Assembly: GCA_016788205.1 (NCBI GenBank)
Contig: JAEUTA010000023.1
Location: 62,001-126,000 of the forward strand
Direction: 5' to 3'
From: Flavobacteriales bacterium
GTDB lineage: Bacteria > Bacteroidota > Bacteroidia > Flavobacteriales_F > PHOS-HE28
DNA: 64,000 nucleotides
Positions 42,123 through 51,300 of the stretch are shown here, piece by piece. A program made the translations under genes and the position numbers. The notes beneath the pieces were generated by a model. That model did not search any database, was not told the origin of the DNA, and was given only the letters and a program-made list of their open reading frames with translations. Position 1 is the stretch's first letter. Every line of letters starts with the position of its first letter.

Positions 42123-42811
42123 TGGACTACGTGGGCACTGAACTGGAGCTGTTCCAATACGCGGTGAACTGGAAGCGATATTGGTCCGCGGCCGTCGCGC
42201 CCTACGTTTCCGGCGGTGTTCTGGATGTCGGCAGCGGCATCGGAGCCAATGCTTCCCACCTCTGGAATGAACGTATCACCAGCTACACTTTCCTGGAGCC
42301 GGATGCCGGCCTACTTGCCAGGACGAATAGCGCCTCTTTACCGCCGGGTGCTAGCGTGCATTCCATCCATGGCACGACCAGGGATGTGGCCGGTACGCTT
42401 TTCGATACCATCCTCTACATCGACGTGCTCGAACACATCGAAGAACCCGAAGATGAGCTCAACCGAGCAGCGGACCTGCTCGCTCCGGGAGGGTATTTGA
42501 TCATACTCGTGCCTGCATTCCAGATCCTGTTCAGCCCGTTCGACGAGGCCGTCGGTCACCACCGGCGCTATGACAGGGGTATGTTACGCAAGCAGCTCCC
42601 CCATGGCCTGGAGCAACGGATGCTGTGCTACATGGACAGCGTGGGGCTGCTCCTGTCCTTGGGGAATAGACTGTTGTTGAGTCGCGCTGCGCCAACGGTG
42701 GAACAGATCCGCTTCTGGGACACGCGGATCATACCCTTATCCCGGTCAATGGACCCTTTGATCGGACGTTCCTTCGGCCGTTCACTGATCGGGGTCTACC
42801 GTAGGGGTTAG
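42122..42811 (+). CDS. SAM-dependent methyltransferase of the glycan cluster
   Basis: The 229-residue class I methyltransferase has GGVLDVGSGIGANASHLW at about 31-48 (SAM loop), YIDVLEHIEEPEDEL at about 100-114 and LLAPGGYLIILVPAF. The DVLEHI and GHHRRYDR segments are typical of methyltransferases found next to glycosyltransferases. Its ATG overlaps the GT2 stop by 1 bp. It may methylate a sugar or lipid intermediate; the substrate is unknown. Confidence 0.82.
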   Translation: MDYVGTELELFQYAVNWKRYWSAAVAPYVSGGVLDVGSGIGANASHLWNERITSYTFLEPDAGLLARTNSASLPPGASVHSIHGTTRDVAGTLFDTILYIDVLEHIEEPEDELNRAADLLAPGGYLIILVPAFQILFSPFDEAVGHHRRYDRGMLRKQLPHGLEQRMLCYMDSVGLLLSLGNRLLLSRAAPTVEQIRFWDTRIIPLSRSMDPLIGRSFGRSLIGVYRRG

Positions 42812-42833
42812 GGTCCGATCCTATCTTCACCAC

Positions 42834-44330
42834 ATGCTCCCTTCCGTCGAGGACCGCAAGCTGCTGGGCGTTCCGCTACGCTACATCGTGGTTTTCCTGA
42901 TGACAGGGATCTTCGCCTGGAACCTTCATCTACGCTGGGAGATGCTCTTCCAGTACCGCACGGAGCTAGGCGGGGTGGAGCACAACGTGGTGCATGGTGT
43001 GCAGAAGTTGCTGCTCGGTCAGCGCTTGTATGAAGATCCTGAAGAAGCCCCGTTCGACGTGATCCAATACACACCGGCGTACTATCTCTTGTGCGCAGGC
43101 ATCGGGCAGGCTATGGGTCTGGCTGGGGATGATGCGCGCAGCGTTTTCCTCTTAAGCCGGACGGTGGCGCTGATCTTGAACCTGCTCACATGCTGGTACG
43201 TTTTCCGATGCGTACGTGCACTTGGCCGACCGCCATGGGCTGCACTTTTCGTGGCCATGCTCCCCTTCTGCACGTTCTGGGAGCAATTCTATGCGCGTAT
43301 GGATGCCCTTTCGGCTGCTGCAACGTTCGCTGCGGTGCACAGCTTCCTGCGCTGGCTCAATACGCAGGAACGGAGAGCGCTCATCGCTTGTTCAGCTTTC
43401 GGCGCCATGGCCGTACTGTCCAAGCAATCAGGCCTGGTCGTGCTAGCGGCCCCGGCCATCCACCTCCTGTACATGCGTCAATGGAGGGCGCTCGGATCGT
43501 ACACCTTGAGTTGCGCGCTGATCCTGACCGTCTCGATCGCCGCCATACTGCTTACGCTCGGCAACGCATCAGCATTCTACCAGAACGTGGTCCTCGGTCT
43601 GCGCAACGGATACGGCTTGCACATGTACATCGAGCTTTTCAACCTACCCACCTACAAGTACTTCGTTGGCTGGCATGTGCTCGCCATATACTCCATCTGG
43701 AGGGGCGCTCGATCAAGCTCCACGAGCATGCGCTTTCTCGCCATCACGCTTTCCGCCAGTCTGCTCTTCGCCCTGCTCACCGGGCTGAAGTATGGCAGCA
43801 GGCTCAACTACATCCACGAGTCTTTGGTGCTCACGTTCATACTGGGCATTGCTGTTCTTGCACATGGCCTTGACGCGACAAGGAGGTCCGCTCTGCTCGC
43901 GGGGTTCGTGTGCTACGGACTTCTTTTCGCTGCTTTTCGCACCAACAGTGCCATGGCTTGGTACCGTGTAGGGGAACCGGACGCCGAACATCAACAGGCG
44001 TTGAGAGATGATGAGCTCGTGCGTGACGTGCTCATCAACGACCTACACCTGAGGCCGCATGAACACATCTTCATCACCTACCGGGAATACCTGGAGCACT
44101 TCTTCGTAGGGCAGAGCGTTCTTACGCAGAAGGACATCGTGCAGTACAGCAAGGACAGGCTTTTCGACTACACACGCTTCCACGACGCTTTGCGTGATGG
44201 CTCGGTACGGTTCGTGGTCACCGATGGACCGATGAGCTCGATAACCTACCTGGATAGCACGTACACCGGCTGGCATCCTGTGCGTACTGTTCAGGGCCGC
44301 GTTATCCTGACCCGTGATGCGGGGCCGTAA
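42834..44330 (+). CDS. GT-C type integral membrane glycosyltransferase-like protein
   Basis: The 498-residue protein has an N-terminal helix, a luminal loop with VEHNVVHGVQKLLLGQRLYEDPEEAPFDVIQYTPAYYL, about 10 further hydrophobic helices up to residue about 375, and a soluble C-terminal domain (about 385-498). The first loop acid/aromatic pattern fits the GT39/GT-C class, which transfers sugars from polyprenyl-phosphate on the outer face. TATCTTCA (42822-42829) precedes the ATG by 4 nt. It follows the methyltransferase by 22 nt. Donor and acceptor are unknown. Confidence 0.7.
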   Translation: MLPSVEDRKLLGVPLRYIVVFLMTGIFAWNLHLRWEMLFQYRTELGGVEHNVVHGVQKLLLGQRLYEDPEEAPFDVIQYTPAYYLLCAGIGQAMGLAGDDARSVFLLSRTVALILNLLTCWYVFRCVRALGRPPWAALFVAMLPFCTFWEQFYARMDALSAAATFAAVHSFLRWLNTQERRALIACSAFGAMAVLSKQSGLVVLAAPAIHLLYMRQWRALGSYTLSCALILTVSIAAILLTLGNASAFYQNVVLGLRNGYGLHMYIELFNLPTYKYFVGWHVLAIYSIWRGARSSSTSMRFLAITLSASLLFALLTGLKYGSRLNYIHESLVLTFILGIAVLAHGLDATRRSALLAGFVCYGLLFAAFRTNSAMAWYRVGEPDAEHQQALRDDELVRDVLINDLHLRPHEHIFITYREYLEHFFVGQSVLTQKDIVQYSKDRLFDYTRFHDALRDGSVRFVVTDGPMSSITYLDSTYTGWHPVRTVQGRVILTRDAGP

Positions 44331-44352
44331 GGCGTTGTGCATCTTCGCACCC

Positions 44353-46218
44353 ATGTTCCGCGGTCCACTATCCGTTCTCGCACTTCGGCTCGGTGCCGTG
44401 GCGTTGGTGTACTCCGCGACGCGCTTCCTCTTCGTCGCGCTGAACGCCGACCTGTTCCCAGCGGCACCCTGGGCATCCTACGTCGGCGGCTTGCGTTTCG
44501 ATGCCAGCGCGATCGCTTGGACGAACGTGGCCTGGATCATCCTCTACCTGATCCATCCACATCCGGAGAACAAGTGGGCGCGTGGAGCCCAGACTTTTCT
44601 GTTCATCGTACCGAACAGCCTGGCCCTCTTCTTCCAATTCGTGGACCTGGAGTACTACAACTTCAGCCTGAAGCGCAGCACGGCCGACTTCCTCAGGATA
44701 CTTACCGCCGGAGATGACACCGCTTCTCTGGCACCGGCATTCATCAAGGACTACTGGTACATCCTGCTCCTTTTTCTCGTTTCGATCGCGTTCCTCGCCT
44801 TCACGTTCAGCTACACCTCCAGGACATTCCGTCCCGTGACGGCTCGGCCCTGGCGCATCGCCTGGCGCACGATCGCCGTGGTCGGCCTGGCCATTGCCTC
44901 TCGCGGTGGAGTTCAACTCATTCCCTTGCAGCCGCTCGACGCTGCCAGATACGGAGGTGCCGCGAGCCTGCCGGTAACACTGAATACCCCGTTCACCGTC
45001 ATCACCAGTCTGGGAAAGCCCACACTGCTCGAAGTGCGGTACATGGAGCAGTCAGAAGCCGAACAGTTGTGGCCGGTGCATCACCATTTCACGGACAGCT
45101 TCAACATCGCTACACGGCCGAACGTGGTCGTGATCATCCTGGAGAGTTTCTCAGCAGCCTACAGTGGACGCCTGGCCGGAGGGGAAGGCTACATGCCGTT
45201 CCTGGATTCACTGATGGGACAAAGCCTGAACATGACACGGGCTTACGCGAACGGTCGGCGCAGCATTGACGGCATACCGGCCATATTGGCGAGCATCCCG
45301 GAATTGATGAATGAGGCGTTCATCACCTCGCCCTATGCGAGCCAGCCATTCACCTCGCTGGCGAACACACTGGGCAACGAAGGATACTCCACCAGTTTCT
45401 ACCACGGCGGCCGCAACGGCACCATGGGCTTCGACGGGTTCACCCGATCGGCGGGCTTCGCGAAATACATCGGGCTGAACGAATACTCCGGCGACCAGCA
45501 AGACCATGACGGACATTGGGGAGTGCGCGACAGGCCCTTCCTGCAGTTCTTCGCCAAGGAGCTCAGCCGTGAGCGACAACCCTTCATGAGCGCGGTGTTC
45601 ACACTGAGTTCGCATCATCCGTACGAACTACCGCCGAACGAGATGGATCGATTCCAAGGGGGCACACAACGCATACACCCCACCTTGCGCTACGCTGACG
45701 ATGCTCTGCGCGGATTCTTCGCCACGGCCCGCCAGCAAGCATGGTACGGCAACACCCTTTTCGTGATCACGGCGGACCATACGGCCGATATCGACCGGAA
45801 CGGTCAGAACTACAATAAAGCGACGGACTACTGGGTGCCCCTTCTCTACTACATGCCAGGCCGTATCCTGCCGATGCAACAACCCCGCGTAACACAGCAT
45901 ATCGACATCCTGCCGACCGTCCTGGACCTGCTCGGCTATCCGTCACCGTTCTTCAGTTTCGGCCACAGTTCCCTTGCCGTCTTCTCACCGCCTTACGCGG
46001 TGATGTCCAGCAACGGGATCTACCAGTGCGTGGGCGATCAGTGGCACTTGCATTTCGATGGCAACTCGGTGGTGGGCTTCGATCCGTTGACGGCCGACAG
46101 CCTACTGTTCCCCGGCCATTCACCAGCGTTCGTGCAGCGCGACATGACGATGAGGCTTCAAGCGGCGATCCAACAATTCAACGGCCACATGGTACGTGGC
46201 GAACTCACCCAGCGCTGA
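44353..46218 (+). CDS. LtaS-like phosphoglycerol transferase / sulfatase-family membrane protein
   Basis: The start at 44353 (MFRGPLSVLALRLGAVALVYSATRF) gives 621 residues with five N-terminal transmembrane helices (to about residue 190) and an extracytoplasmic sulfatase-fold domain (about 250-580). Metal-site features are VVVIILESFS near 262, GRRSIDGIPAILASIP near 305 (a Ser stands where LtaS has its catalytic Thr), and VITADHT near 475. LtaS enzymes move glycerophosphate from phosphatidylglycerol to a glycan and release diacylglycerol. Here the acceptor is unknown. Its stop overlaps the following DAG kinase start by 1 bp. Confidence 0.85.
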   Translation: MFRGPLSVLALRLGAVALVYSATRFLFVALNADLFPAAPWASYVGGLRFDASAIAWTNVAWIILYLIHPHPENKWARGAQTFLFIVPNSLALFFQFVDLEYYNFSLKRSTADFLRILTAGDDTASLAPAFIKDYWYILLLFLVSIAFLAFTFSYTSRTFRPVTARPWRIAWRTIAVVGLAIASRGGVQLIPLQPLDAARYGGAASLPVTLNTPFTVITSLGKPTLLEVRYMEQSEAEQLWPVHHHFTDSFNIATRPNVVVIILESFSAAYSGRLAGGEGYMPFLDSLMGQSLNMTRAYANGRRSIDGIPAILASIPELMNEAFITSPYASQPFTSLANTLGNEGYSTSFYHGGRNGTMGFDGFTRSAGFAKYIGLNEYSGDQQDHDGHWGVRDRPFLQFFAKELSRERQPFMSAVFTLSSHHPYELPPNEMDRFQGGTQRIHPTLRYADDALRGFFATARQQAWYGNTLFVITADHTADIDRNGQNYNKATDYWVPLLYYMPGRILPMQQPRVTQHIDILPTVLDLLGYPSPFFSFGHSSLAVFSPPYAVMSSNGIYQCVGDQWHLHFDGNSVVGFDPLTADSLLFPGHSPAFVQRDMTMRLQAAIQQFNGHMVRGELTQR

Positions 46219-47084
46219 TGGAGAAGATGATGCTCATCATCAACCCTCGATCAGGGAAAGGCCTGGCACCTGGTGCACGTATCACCGCCGAGCGGCTGGC
46301 GAAGGAACTGGGCATCGAGTTGGACGTGCGTACGATCGAACGGTCAGGCCATGGACGCGAGCTGGCGGAAGAGGCTGTAGCGCGCGGTCATTCACGTGTG
46401 ATCAGTGCCGGGGGCGACGGCACGTTGAATACGATCGCCGCAGGGCTGATCGATACGAAGGTGCCCGTCGGTGTCATCGCTTTGGGCAGTGGCAACGGGT
46501 ATGCACGTTCGTTAGGACTGCCATTGAAGCCTGAAGCGGCACTGCGCAGGGCTTTTACGGGAGCGCCTGCACTGATGGATATATGCTACCTGAACGACAT
46601 TCCCTTTCTGGGAACGGCTGGGATCGGTTTCGATGCGCGCGTGGCGCACCGCTTCGACAAAAGCAAGGGACGCGGTATGGTGGGCTACGCCAGGATCATT
46701 CTACAGGAGATCTTCACCGCACCGCCGATGCGGGTGGTGGTGAAGGCGAACCACGACACTTCGGAAGCGAACGTTCTCATGCTCGTCTTCTGTAACACGC
46801 GGGAGTTCGGCAACGGAGCGGAGATCAGTCCGGGTTCCCTGCCCGATGATGGCTGGGCCGAAGTCCGTGTGGTGCGCAAGCCTCCCTTCTTTCCGTTGAT
46901 CAACGCCTTCGTTCAGATCTACACGGGCAAGGCGGACCAGAGCCCTTACATACGGACCATCGTTACCCGGAACGCGACCGTATGGCAGGATGGCATCCTG
47001 GCGCACTTGGATGGCGAACCTTTTGAAGTGGGCCACGAAGTGCACTTCCGGTTGGAACCGAAACGGCTGTGGGTGGTGCGCTGA
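46218..47084 (+). CDS. Diacylglycerol/lipid kinase (YegS/DagK family)
   Basis: The 288 residues start at ATG 46218, overlapping the LtaS-like stop. INPRSGKG at 8-15, SAGGDGTLN at about 68-76 (nucleotide-binding GGDGT) and GSGNGYARSL at about 93-102 define the soluble DgkB/YegS lipid kinase family. These enzymes phosphorylate diacylglycerol to phosphatidate at the inner membrane. Placed directly after an LtaS-like enzyme that would release diacylglycerol, it probably recycles that product. It is followed after 35 nt by a secreted protein gene. Confidence 0.88.
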   Translation: MEKMMLIINPRSGKGLAPGARITAERLAKELGIELDVRTIERSGHGRELAEEAVARGHSRVISAGGDGTLNTIAAGLIDTKVPVGVIALGSGNGYARSLGLPLKPEAALRRAFTGAPALMDICYLNDIPFLGTAGIGFDARVAHRFDKSKGRGMVGYARIILQEIFTAPPMRVVVKANHDTSEANVLMLVFCNTREFGNGAEISPGSLPDDGWAEVRVVRKPPFFPLINAFVQIYTGKADQSPYIRTIVTRNATVWQDGILAHLDGEPFEVGHEVHFRLEPKRLWVVR

Positions 47085-47119
47085 TCGAACCAACGCTCGC
47101 CAGCCGTGTACATGGTCGC

Positions 47120-48382
47120 ATGCGTGCAACGCTGATCGCTTTCCTGATGCTGGGCTCCTCCCGTACGGAGGCTCAACCGGGGTCCGTGGAACGTCCTCTT
47201 CACATGGTGGTAACACTGGATCATGGTCTGTACGGGAACGGAACGCATCAGTACATGGTGATCACCCCGGGCAACGACACCTTGATGGGCGACGACTTGC
47301 ATCCGGCGCAAGGGGATAGCGTTCTTTCGTTCATGGTGAATAGCTCACACGATGACCGGCCATGGAGCGTGAAGTATCTGCCCGGCGGTGCCATGATGGA
47401 CCTGCACCTGAGCCATGACCCGATGCCGCTCGGCTACACGCTTCGCCTACCCTTCACCCAAGGTGCCTTCGAACTCGATAGCCGCCGAGTGATGAAGTGC
47501 CTTGCGGACCAAGCGGAAGACCTGCAGGTACGCGATGCCCAACGCCCCGGTTGGAACCTGGAGCATCCCTTCGGTGCGGTGGACACTCTGGCCTGCCACG
47601 GCGGGCGGTTGGTGTACTCCCGTGGTGGTGTCATGCATACTGAAGTGCACATTCCGGACCTGATGCCCTTCTTGAAGCGTGTTCCACGTATGCCGCCCAC
47701 CGCCGAACGTTTGGCCAGCTACCCTGGCGGCATGTCCAACTTCGAGCGTTTCATCACGTCACATTTCAGCAGAGCGCTCCTCGAGCGGGTCGGTGTGCGC
47801 GTGAAGCTCTCCGCTCTAGTGACCGTGGAATCTGACGGATCCATCCATCAGGTACACGCCAACGGCGAGGCCTACCCTGAACTGTACCGGGAATTCAAGC
47901 GGGTACTTCAACTGAGTTCCTGGTGGGAACCGGCCGTGGTGGAGGATCTCCTTGACAAAGGCGAGCCTCCATCGTTCCGCAGAACCGAGCAAAGCCTGGT
48001 GATCGAGCATGTCGTGGATCCGGACGACATTTGGAGTGACATCTCCGAGGAATGGCTCGCGCTAGAGCCGGTAGTCCCTTCATCCACGGACAGCGTGGAT
48101 ATCCATTTGCGTTGGATCGGTGGCTCCTGTGGCAAGTATGCCGCCACTACGGAGGTGCTCCCACAACGACCTGACCAAGACTTTCGTGAGGTGATCCTTC
48201 GTTTCGGTGCGGAGCTACCGCCGCTGTGTGAAGACAATGCGGAACAGCATTTCATCCATCGGATGCAGCGCTTGTCACCGGGCAGGTATCGTCTGCGCCG
48301 GTTGCCACATAGCACACTACCTGAAGGTGGCGGTTGGCATCCGGATCCGTATCGTGTGAAGTACTTCGAGGTGAAGCCTTGA
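47120..48382 (+). CDS. Secreted hypothetical protein with TonB-C-like domain
   Basis: The ATG at 47120 (MRATLIAFLMLGSSRTEAQ) starts a signal peptide; 420 residues. Residues about 195-265 (YPGGMSNFERFITSHFSRALLERVGVRVKLSALVTVESDGSIHQVHANGEAYPELYREFKRVLQLSSWWEPAV) resemble a TonB C-terminal domain, which also occurs in stand-alone periplasmic proteins of Bacteroidota. The N-terminal and C-terminal parts are beta-rich and unrecognised. It is the last gene of the glycan cluster and convergent with a cupin gene 5 nt away. Confidence 0.6.
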   Translation: MRATLIAFLMLGSSRTEAQPGSVERPLHMVVTLDHGLYGNGTHQYMVITPGNDTLMGDDLHPAQGDSVLSFMVNSSHDDRPWSVKYLPGGAMMDLHLSHDPMPLGYTLRLPFTQGAFELDSRRVMKCLADQAEDLQVRDAQRPGWNLEHPFGAVDTLACHGGRLVYSRGGVMHTEVHIPDLMPFLKRVPRMPPTAERLASYPGGMSNFERFITSHFSRALLERVGVRVKLSALVTVESDGSIHQVHANGEAYPELYREFKRVLQLSSWWEPAVVEDLLDKGEPPSFRRTEQSLVIEHVVDPDDIWSDISEEWLALEPVVPSSTDSVDIHLRWIGGSCGKYAATTEVLPQRPDQDFREVILRFGAELPPLCEDNAEQHFIHRMQRLSPGRYRLRRLPHSTLPEGGGWHPDPYRVKYFEVKP

Positions 48383-48387
48383 GCGCC

Positions 48388-48732
48388 TTACTTGAGGAAA
48401 CCACCATCGATCACCAGCATCCTCACCGGGCCAACGGTGCGTGAACGATGACTGCTCAAACCATCGGAGACGGCGTAGGACATGCCGGGCTTCAGCACGT
48501 TGGTCGTACCATCCTTCAGTTCGTTGATCAGCTCGCCTTCCAAGACGAAGACCAAGTGACCCAGGTCACACCAGTGGTCGGCCAAGTAGTCGGCTGAATA
48601 CTCGACCATACGGATCCGGAGGTCACCGTGCTGCTGGATGCGCATGGTAGCCGTGCCGGTGATGCCTTGCACTACGGTGGTGGGCACATTCGCCCATTCG
48701 GTGATGAGAAACGGTATGCTCGAGCGGTTCAT
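48388..48732 (-). CDS. DHCW-motif cupin-fold protein
   Basis: The start at 48732 (MNRSSIPFLITEWANVPTTVVQG) gives 114 residues. A single cupin shows MVEYSADYLADHWCDLGHLVFVLEGELINELKDG, which contains the H-W-C-x4-H metal-site cluster seen in the DHCW cupin group, and PGMSYAVSDGLSSHRS in the second motif. The reaction is unknown. It sits between convergent and co-directional neighbours and is 14 nt from the M1 peptidase stop. Confidence 0.75.
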   Translation of the reverse strand: MNRSSIPFLITEWANVPTTVVQGITGTATMRIQQHGDLRIRMVEYSADYLADHWCDLGHLVFVLEGELINELKDGTTNVLKPGMSYAVSDGLSSHRSRTVGPVRMLVIDGGFLK

Positions 48733-48746
48733 GGTCTCGACGTGCT

Positions 48747-51155
48747 CTACTGCCCCTTCATCTCCTGCTGCTTCCGCTCCAACTGCATCGGGTTCGGGTC
48801 GCGCGGAGCACGGTCCTTGAACACATCGAAGCGGGTGGGCACCATGCGCGGTGGCCACGCATTGTTGTTCAAGTCGCAATCAGCGGTCTCCAGGAAGGGA
48901 TCCAGCACCACGCCCTTCACCTCCTTACGTTTCACGAACATCTTGGTCACCTCGTCGTGGGTGCGCCATATCTCGGCCGGGATGCGCTCCACTTCCTTCG
49001 TACCATCGGTGTACTCCCACTCCAGGATCACGGGCATCACCAATCCGCCGATGTCCTGGAAAGCGATCTCGTACAAGTGGAACTCCTCATTGAGCAGGGC
49101 GGCCTCTTCGGGCTTCAAGCCGGCCTTCCACTTCTCGTAGGATGCGGTCTGCTTTTCCGTTGGCGATAGCGGGTCGAAACTGTTGTAAAAGTCCTTGGTA
49201 GCGGGATCACGATCCACCACTACTTCGGGCACAGCGGTCTTGTTGCGCTCACGGCTCAGATCGATCGTTTCACCAGCCTTGTCAGCACGCTTCAGGTCGG
49301 CGGCCAGCGCAGGATCGCGGGGGTCCATGCGTTCGTACTTCAGCTTGGTGATGGCGAGATCGACATGGTCCGTGGTATAGAACCAGCCGCGCCAGAACCA
49401 ATCCAGGTCCACGCCGCTGGCATCTTCCATACTACGGAAGAAGTCGGCCGGTGTGGGGTGCTTGAATTTCCAGCGTTCGCAATAGGTCTTGAAGGCATGA
49501 TCGAACAGCTCGCGACCCATGATCGTTTCGCGCAGGATGTTGAGCGCCGTGGCCGGTTTTCCGTATGCGTTGTTACCGAACTGCGTGATGCTCTCGCTGT
49601 TGGTCATGATGGGTTCGATCTTGGCCTTCACCTGGCCGGGTGCGGCGTTCACATCACCCTTCATATAATCCACGATGTTGCGTGGTTTGCCGCGCCAGCT
49701 CGGGTAGTCGCGGTCCCATTCCTGTTCGGTGAGGTATTGCACGAAGGTGTTCAGGCCTTCATCCATCCAGGTCCACTGGCGTTCATCGCTATTGATGATC
49801 ATGGGGAAGAAGTTGTGGCCCACCTCGTGGATGATCACGCCGATCATGCCATACTTCGTGCGTTCACTGTAGGTGCCATCCGCTTCGGGCCTTCCGCCGT
49901 TGAAAGCGATCATCGGGTATTCCATGCCGATGTTGCGCGTATGGATGCTCTGTGCGACGGGGTAGATGTAATTCGCCGTGAACTTGCTGTAGGTCTTGAT
50001 GGTATGGGCCACAGCCTTGGTGCTGTACTGTGCCCACAGCGGATTGCCTTCTTTCGGATAGAAGCTCATGCAGAGCACGTTCGTCACCCCGGCCGCCCCT
50101 TTCAGGCCGGGGTCACCGACCGGTTGGTTCATGCCATCCCACATGAACTTGCGGCTGCTGGCAAAGGCGACATCACGTACGTTCTGGGCCTTGTACACCC
50201 AGGTCTTCTTACCCAAAGCGCGCTTGGCATCGGCGGTCTTCCCCTCGTTCTTCTTCGCTTCCTCTTCGGTGATGATGAGAACTGGAGCGTTCGCGGTGCG
50301 GGCTTTCGCCAATCGAGACCGTTGTTCAGCGGTGAGCACCGCACTTTCATTCTGCAACGTACCTGTAGAGGCCACGGCGTGATCCGCTGGAACGGTGATG
50401 CTCACCGTGTAATCGCCGAAGTCCAAGGTGAATTCGCCGGAGCCCAGGAATTGCTTGTGCTGCCAGCCGGTGTAGTCCATGTAGGCGCACATACGCGGGT
50501 AGAACTGCGCAATGGTGAAGATGCTGTTATCCTCCTCCGGGAAATGCTCATAGCCGCTGCGGCCACCCCATTTCGCACGTTCGTTGATCCAGTTCCACCA
50601 GCTGACCTTGAAGCTGAATGTGGCGCCGGGGGCTAACGGTTTCGGCAGGTCCACACGCATCATGGTCTTGTTGATGGTGTACTTCAGCTTGCCACCGTTG
50701 GCATCGGTCACCGCGGTGATCTTGTAGCCACCATCGAAGGGTTTCACCCACTTGCCGATCTCGTGCAGGCTGATACTGTCCGGTATGGTGCCGGTGCGCA
50801 CCATGTTGTGGTCGCTGCCGGGTTCGTAGATGTTCTGATCGAGCTGCAGCCAGAGGTAATCCAGCCTATCCGGGCTTTGGTTGTGGTAAGTGATGGTCTC
50901 GTGACCGGTGAGCTTCGGCAGGGTGCCACTTCCATCCGCAACAGGCTCCGTTACCTCCACATGGATGTCATAGTCGGCCTTCATCTGCCAGTAGGCATGA
51001 CCAGGTGCGCCACTCGCGGTGCGTTGCTCATTGGGCGTGGGCAATTCCTGATCGAGCTGGCGGAATTTATCGCGACCATAGCGGGGAGAGTCCTGTGCGG
51101 AGAGGCTGCTTAGGGTGAGCGTGACCACGGCAGCGGTGAGGTGCTTTTGAAGCAT
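48747..51155 (-). CDS. Secreted M1-family (gluzincin) metallopeptidase
   Basis: The start at 51155 (MLQKHLTAAVVTLTLSSLSAQ) gives 802 residues with a signal peptide. The zinc site is HEVGHN near residue 440 with the third ligand Glu in DEGLNTF 19 residues on (HExxH-x18-E). GTGTLPKL...YHNQSPDRLDYLWLQLDQN is the M1-like N-terminal beta domain. The protein is likely exported to the periplasm or surface; no T9SS domain is visible at the C-terminus (FDVFKDRAPRDPNPMQLERKQQEMKGQ). TACTTTAG (51167-51160) stands 4 nt upstream of the ATG. Confidence 0.88.
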   Translation of the reverse strand: MLQKHLTAAVVTLTLSSLSAQDSPRYGRDKFRQLDQELPTPNEQRTASGAPGHAYWQMKADYDIHVEVTEPVADGSGTLPKLTGHETITYHNQSPDRLDYLWLQLDQNIYEPGSDHNMVRTGTIPDSISLHEIGKWVKPFDGGYKITAVTDANGGKLKYTINKTMMRVDLPKPLAPGATFSFKVSWWNWINERAKWGGRSGYEHFPEEDNSIFTIAQFYPRMCAYMDYTGWQHKQFLGSGEFTLDFGDYTVSITVPADHAVASTGTLQNESAVLTAEQRSRLAKARTANAPVLIITEEEAKKNEGKTADAKRALGKKTWVYKAQNVRDVAFASSRKFMWDGMNQPVGDPGLKGAAGVTNVLCMSFYPKEGNPLWAQYSTKAVAHTIKTYSKFTANYIYPVAQSIHTRNIGMEYPMIAFNGGRPEADGTYSERTKYGMIGVIIHEVGHNFFPMIINSDERQWTWMDEGLNTFVQYLTEQEWDRDYPSWRGKPRNIVDYMKGDVNAAPGQVKAKIEPIMTNSESITQFGNNAYGKPATALNILRETIMGRELFDHAFKTYCERWKFKHPTPADFFRSMEDASGVDLDWFWRGWFYTTDHVDLAITKLKYERMDPRDPALAADLKRADKAGETIDLSRERNKTAVPEVVVDRDPATKDFYNSFDPLSPTEKQTASYEKWKAGLKPEEAALLNEEFHLYEIAFQDIGGLVMPVILEWEYTDGTKEVERIPAEIWRTHDEVTKMFVKRKEVKGVVLDPFLETADCDLNNNAWPPRMVPTRFDVFKDRAPRDPNPMQLERKQQEMKGQ

Positions 51156-51300
51156 GTCGCTAAAGTAGTTGCTGGTCATAAGCTCCAGTGCCTCATCTCC
51201 GGGCCGAACGGTACCTTGTAGCCGTCACCTTCCGTCACGTAGCACACGGTCAGGCACCGCAGCCCGTCAGTGTTCCGTCCTTGTATCAAGAGCCGCAACC

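Noticed and set aside
49365..50636. 423-codon plus-strand frame opposite the M1 peptidase
   Set aside because: The minus strand encodes a complete M1 peptidase with zinc motif; the plus frame shows no motif and typical antisense composition.
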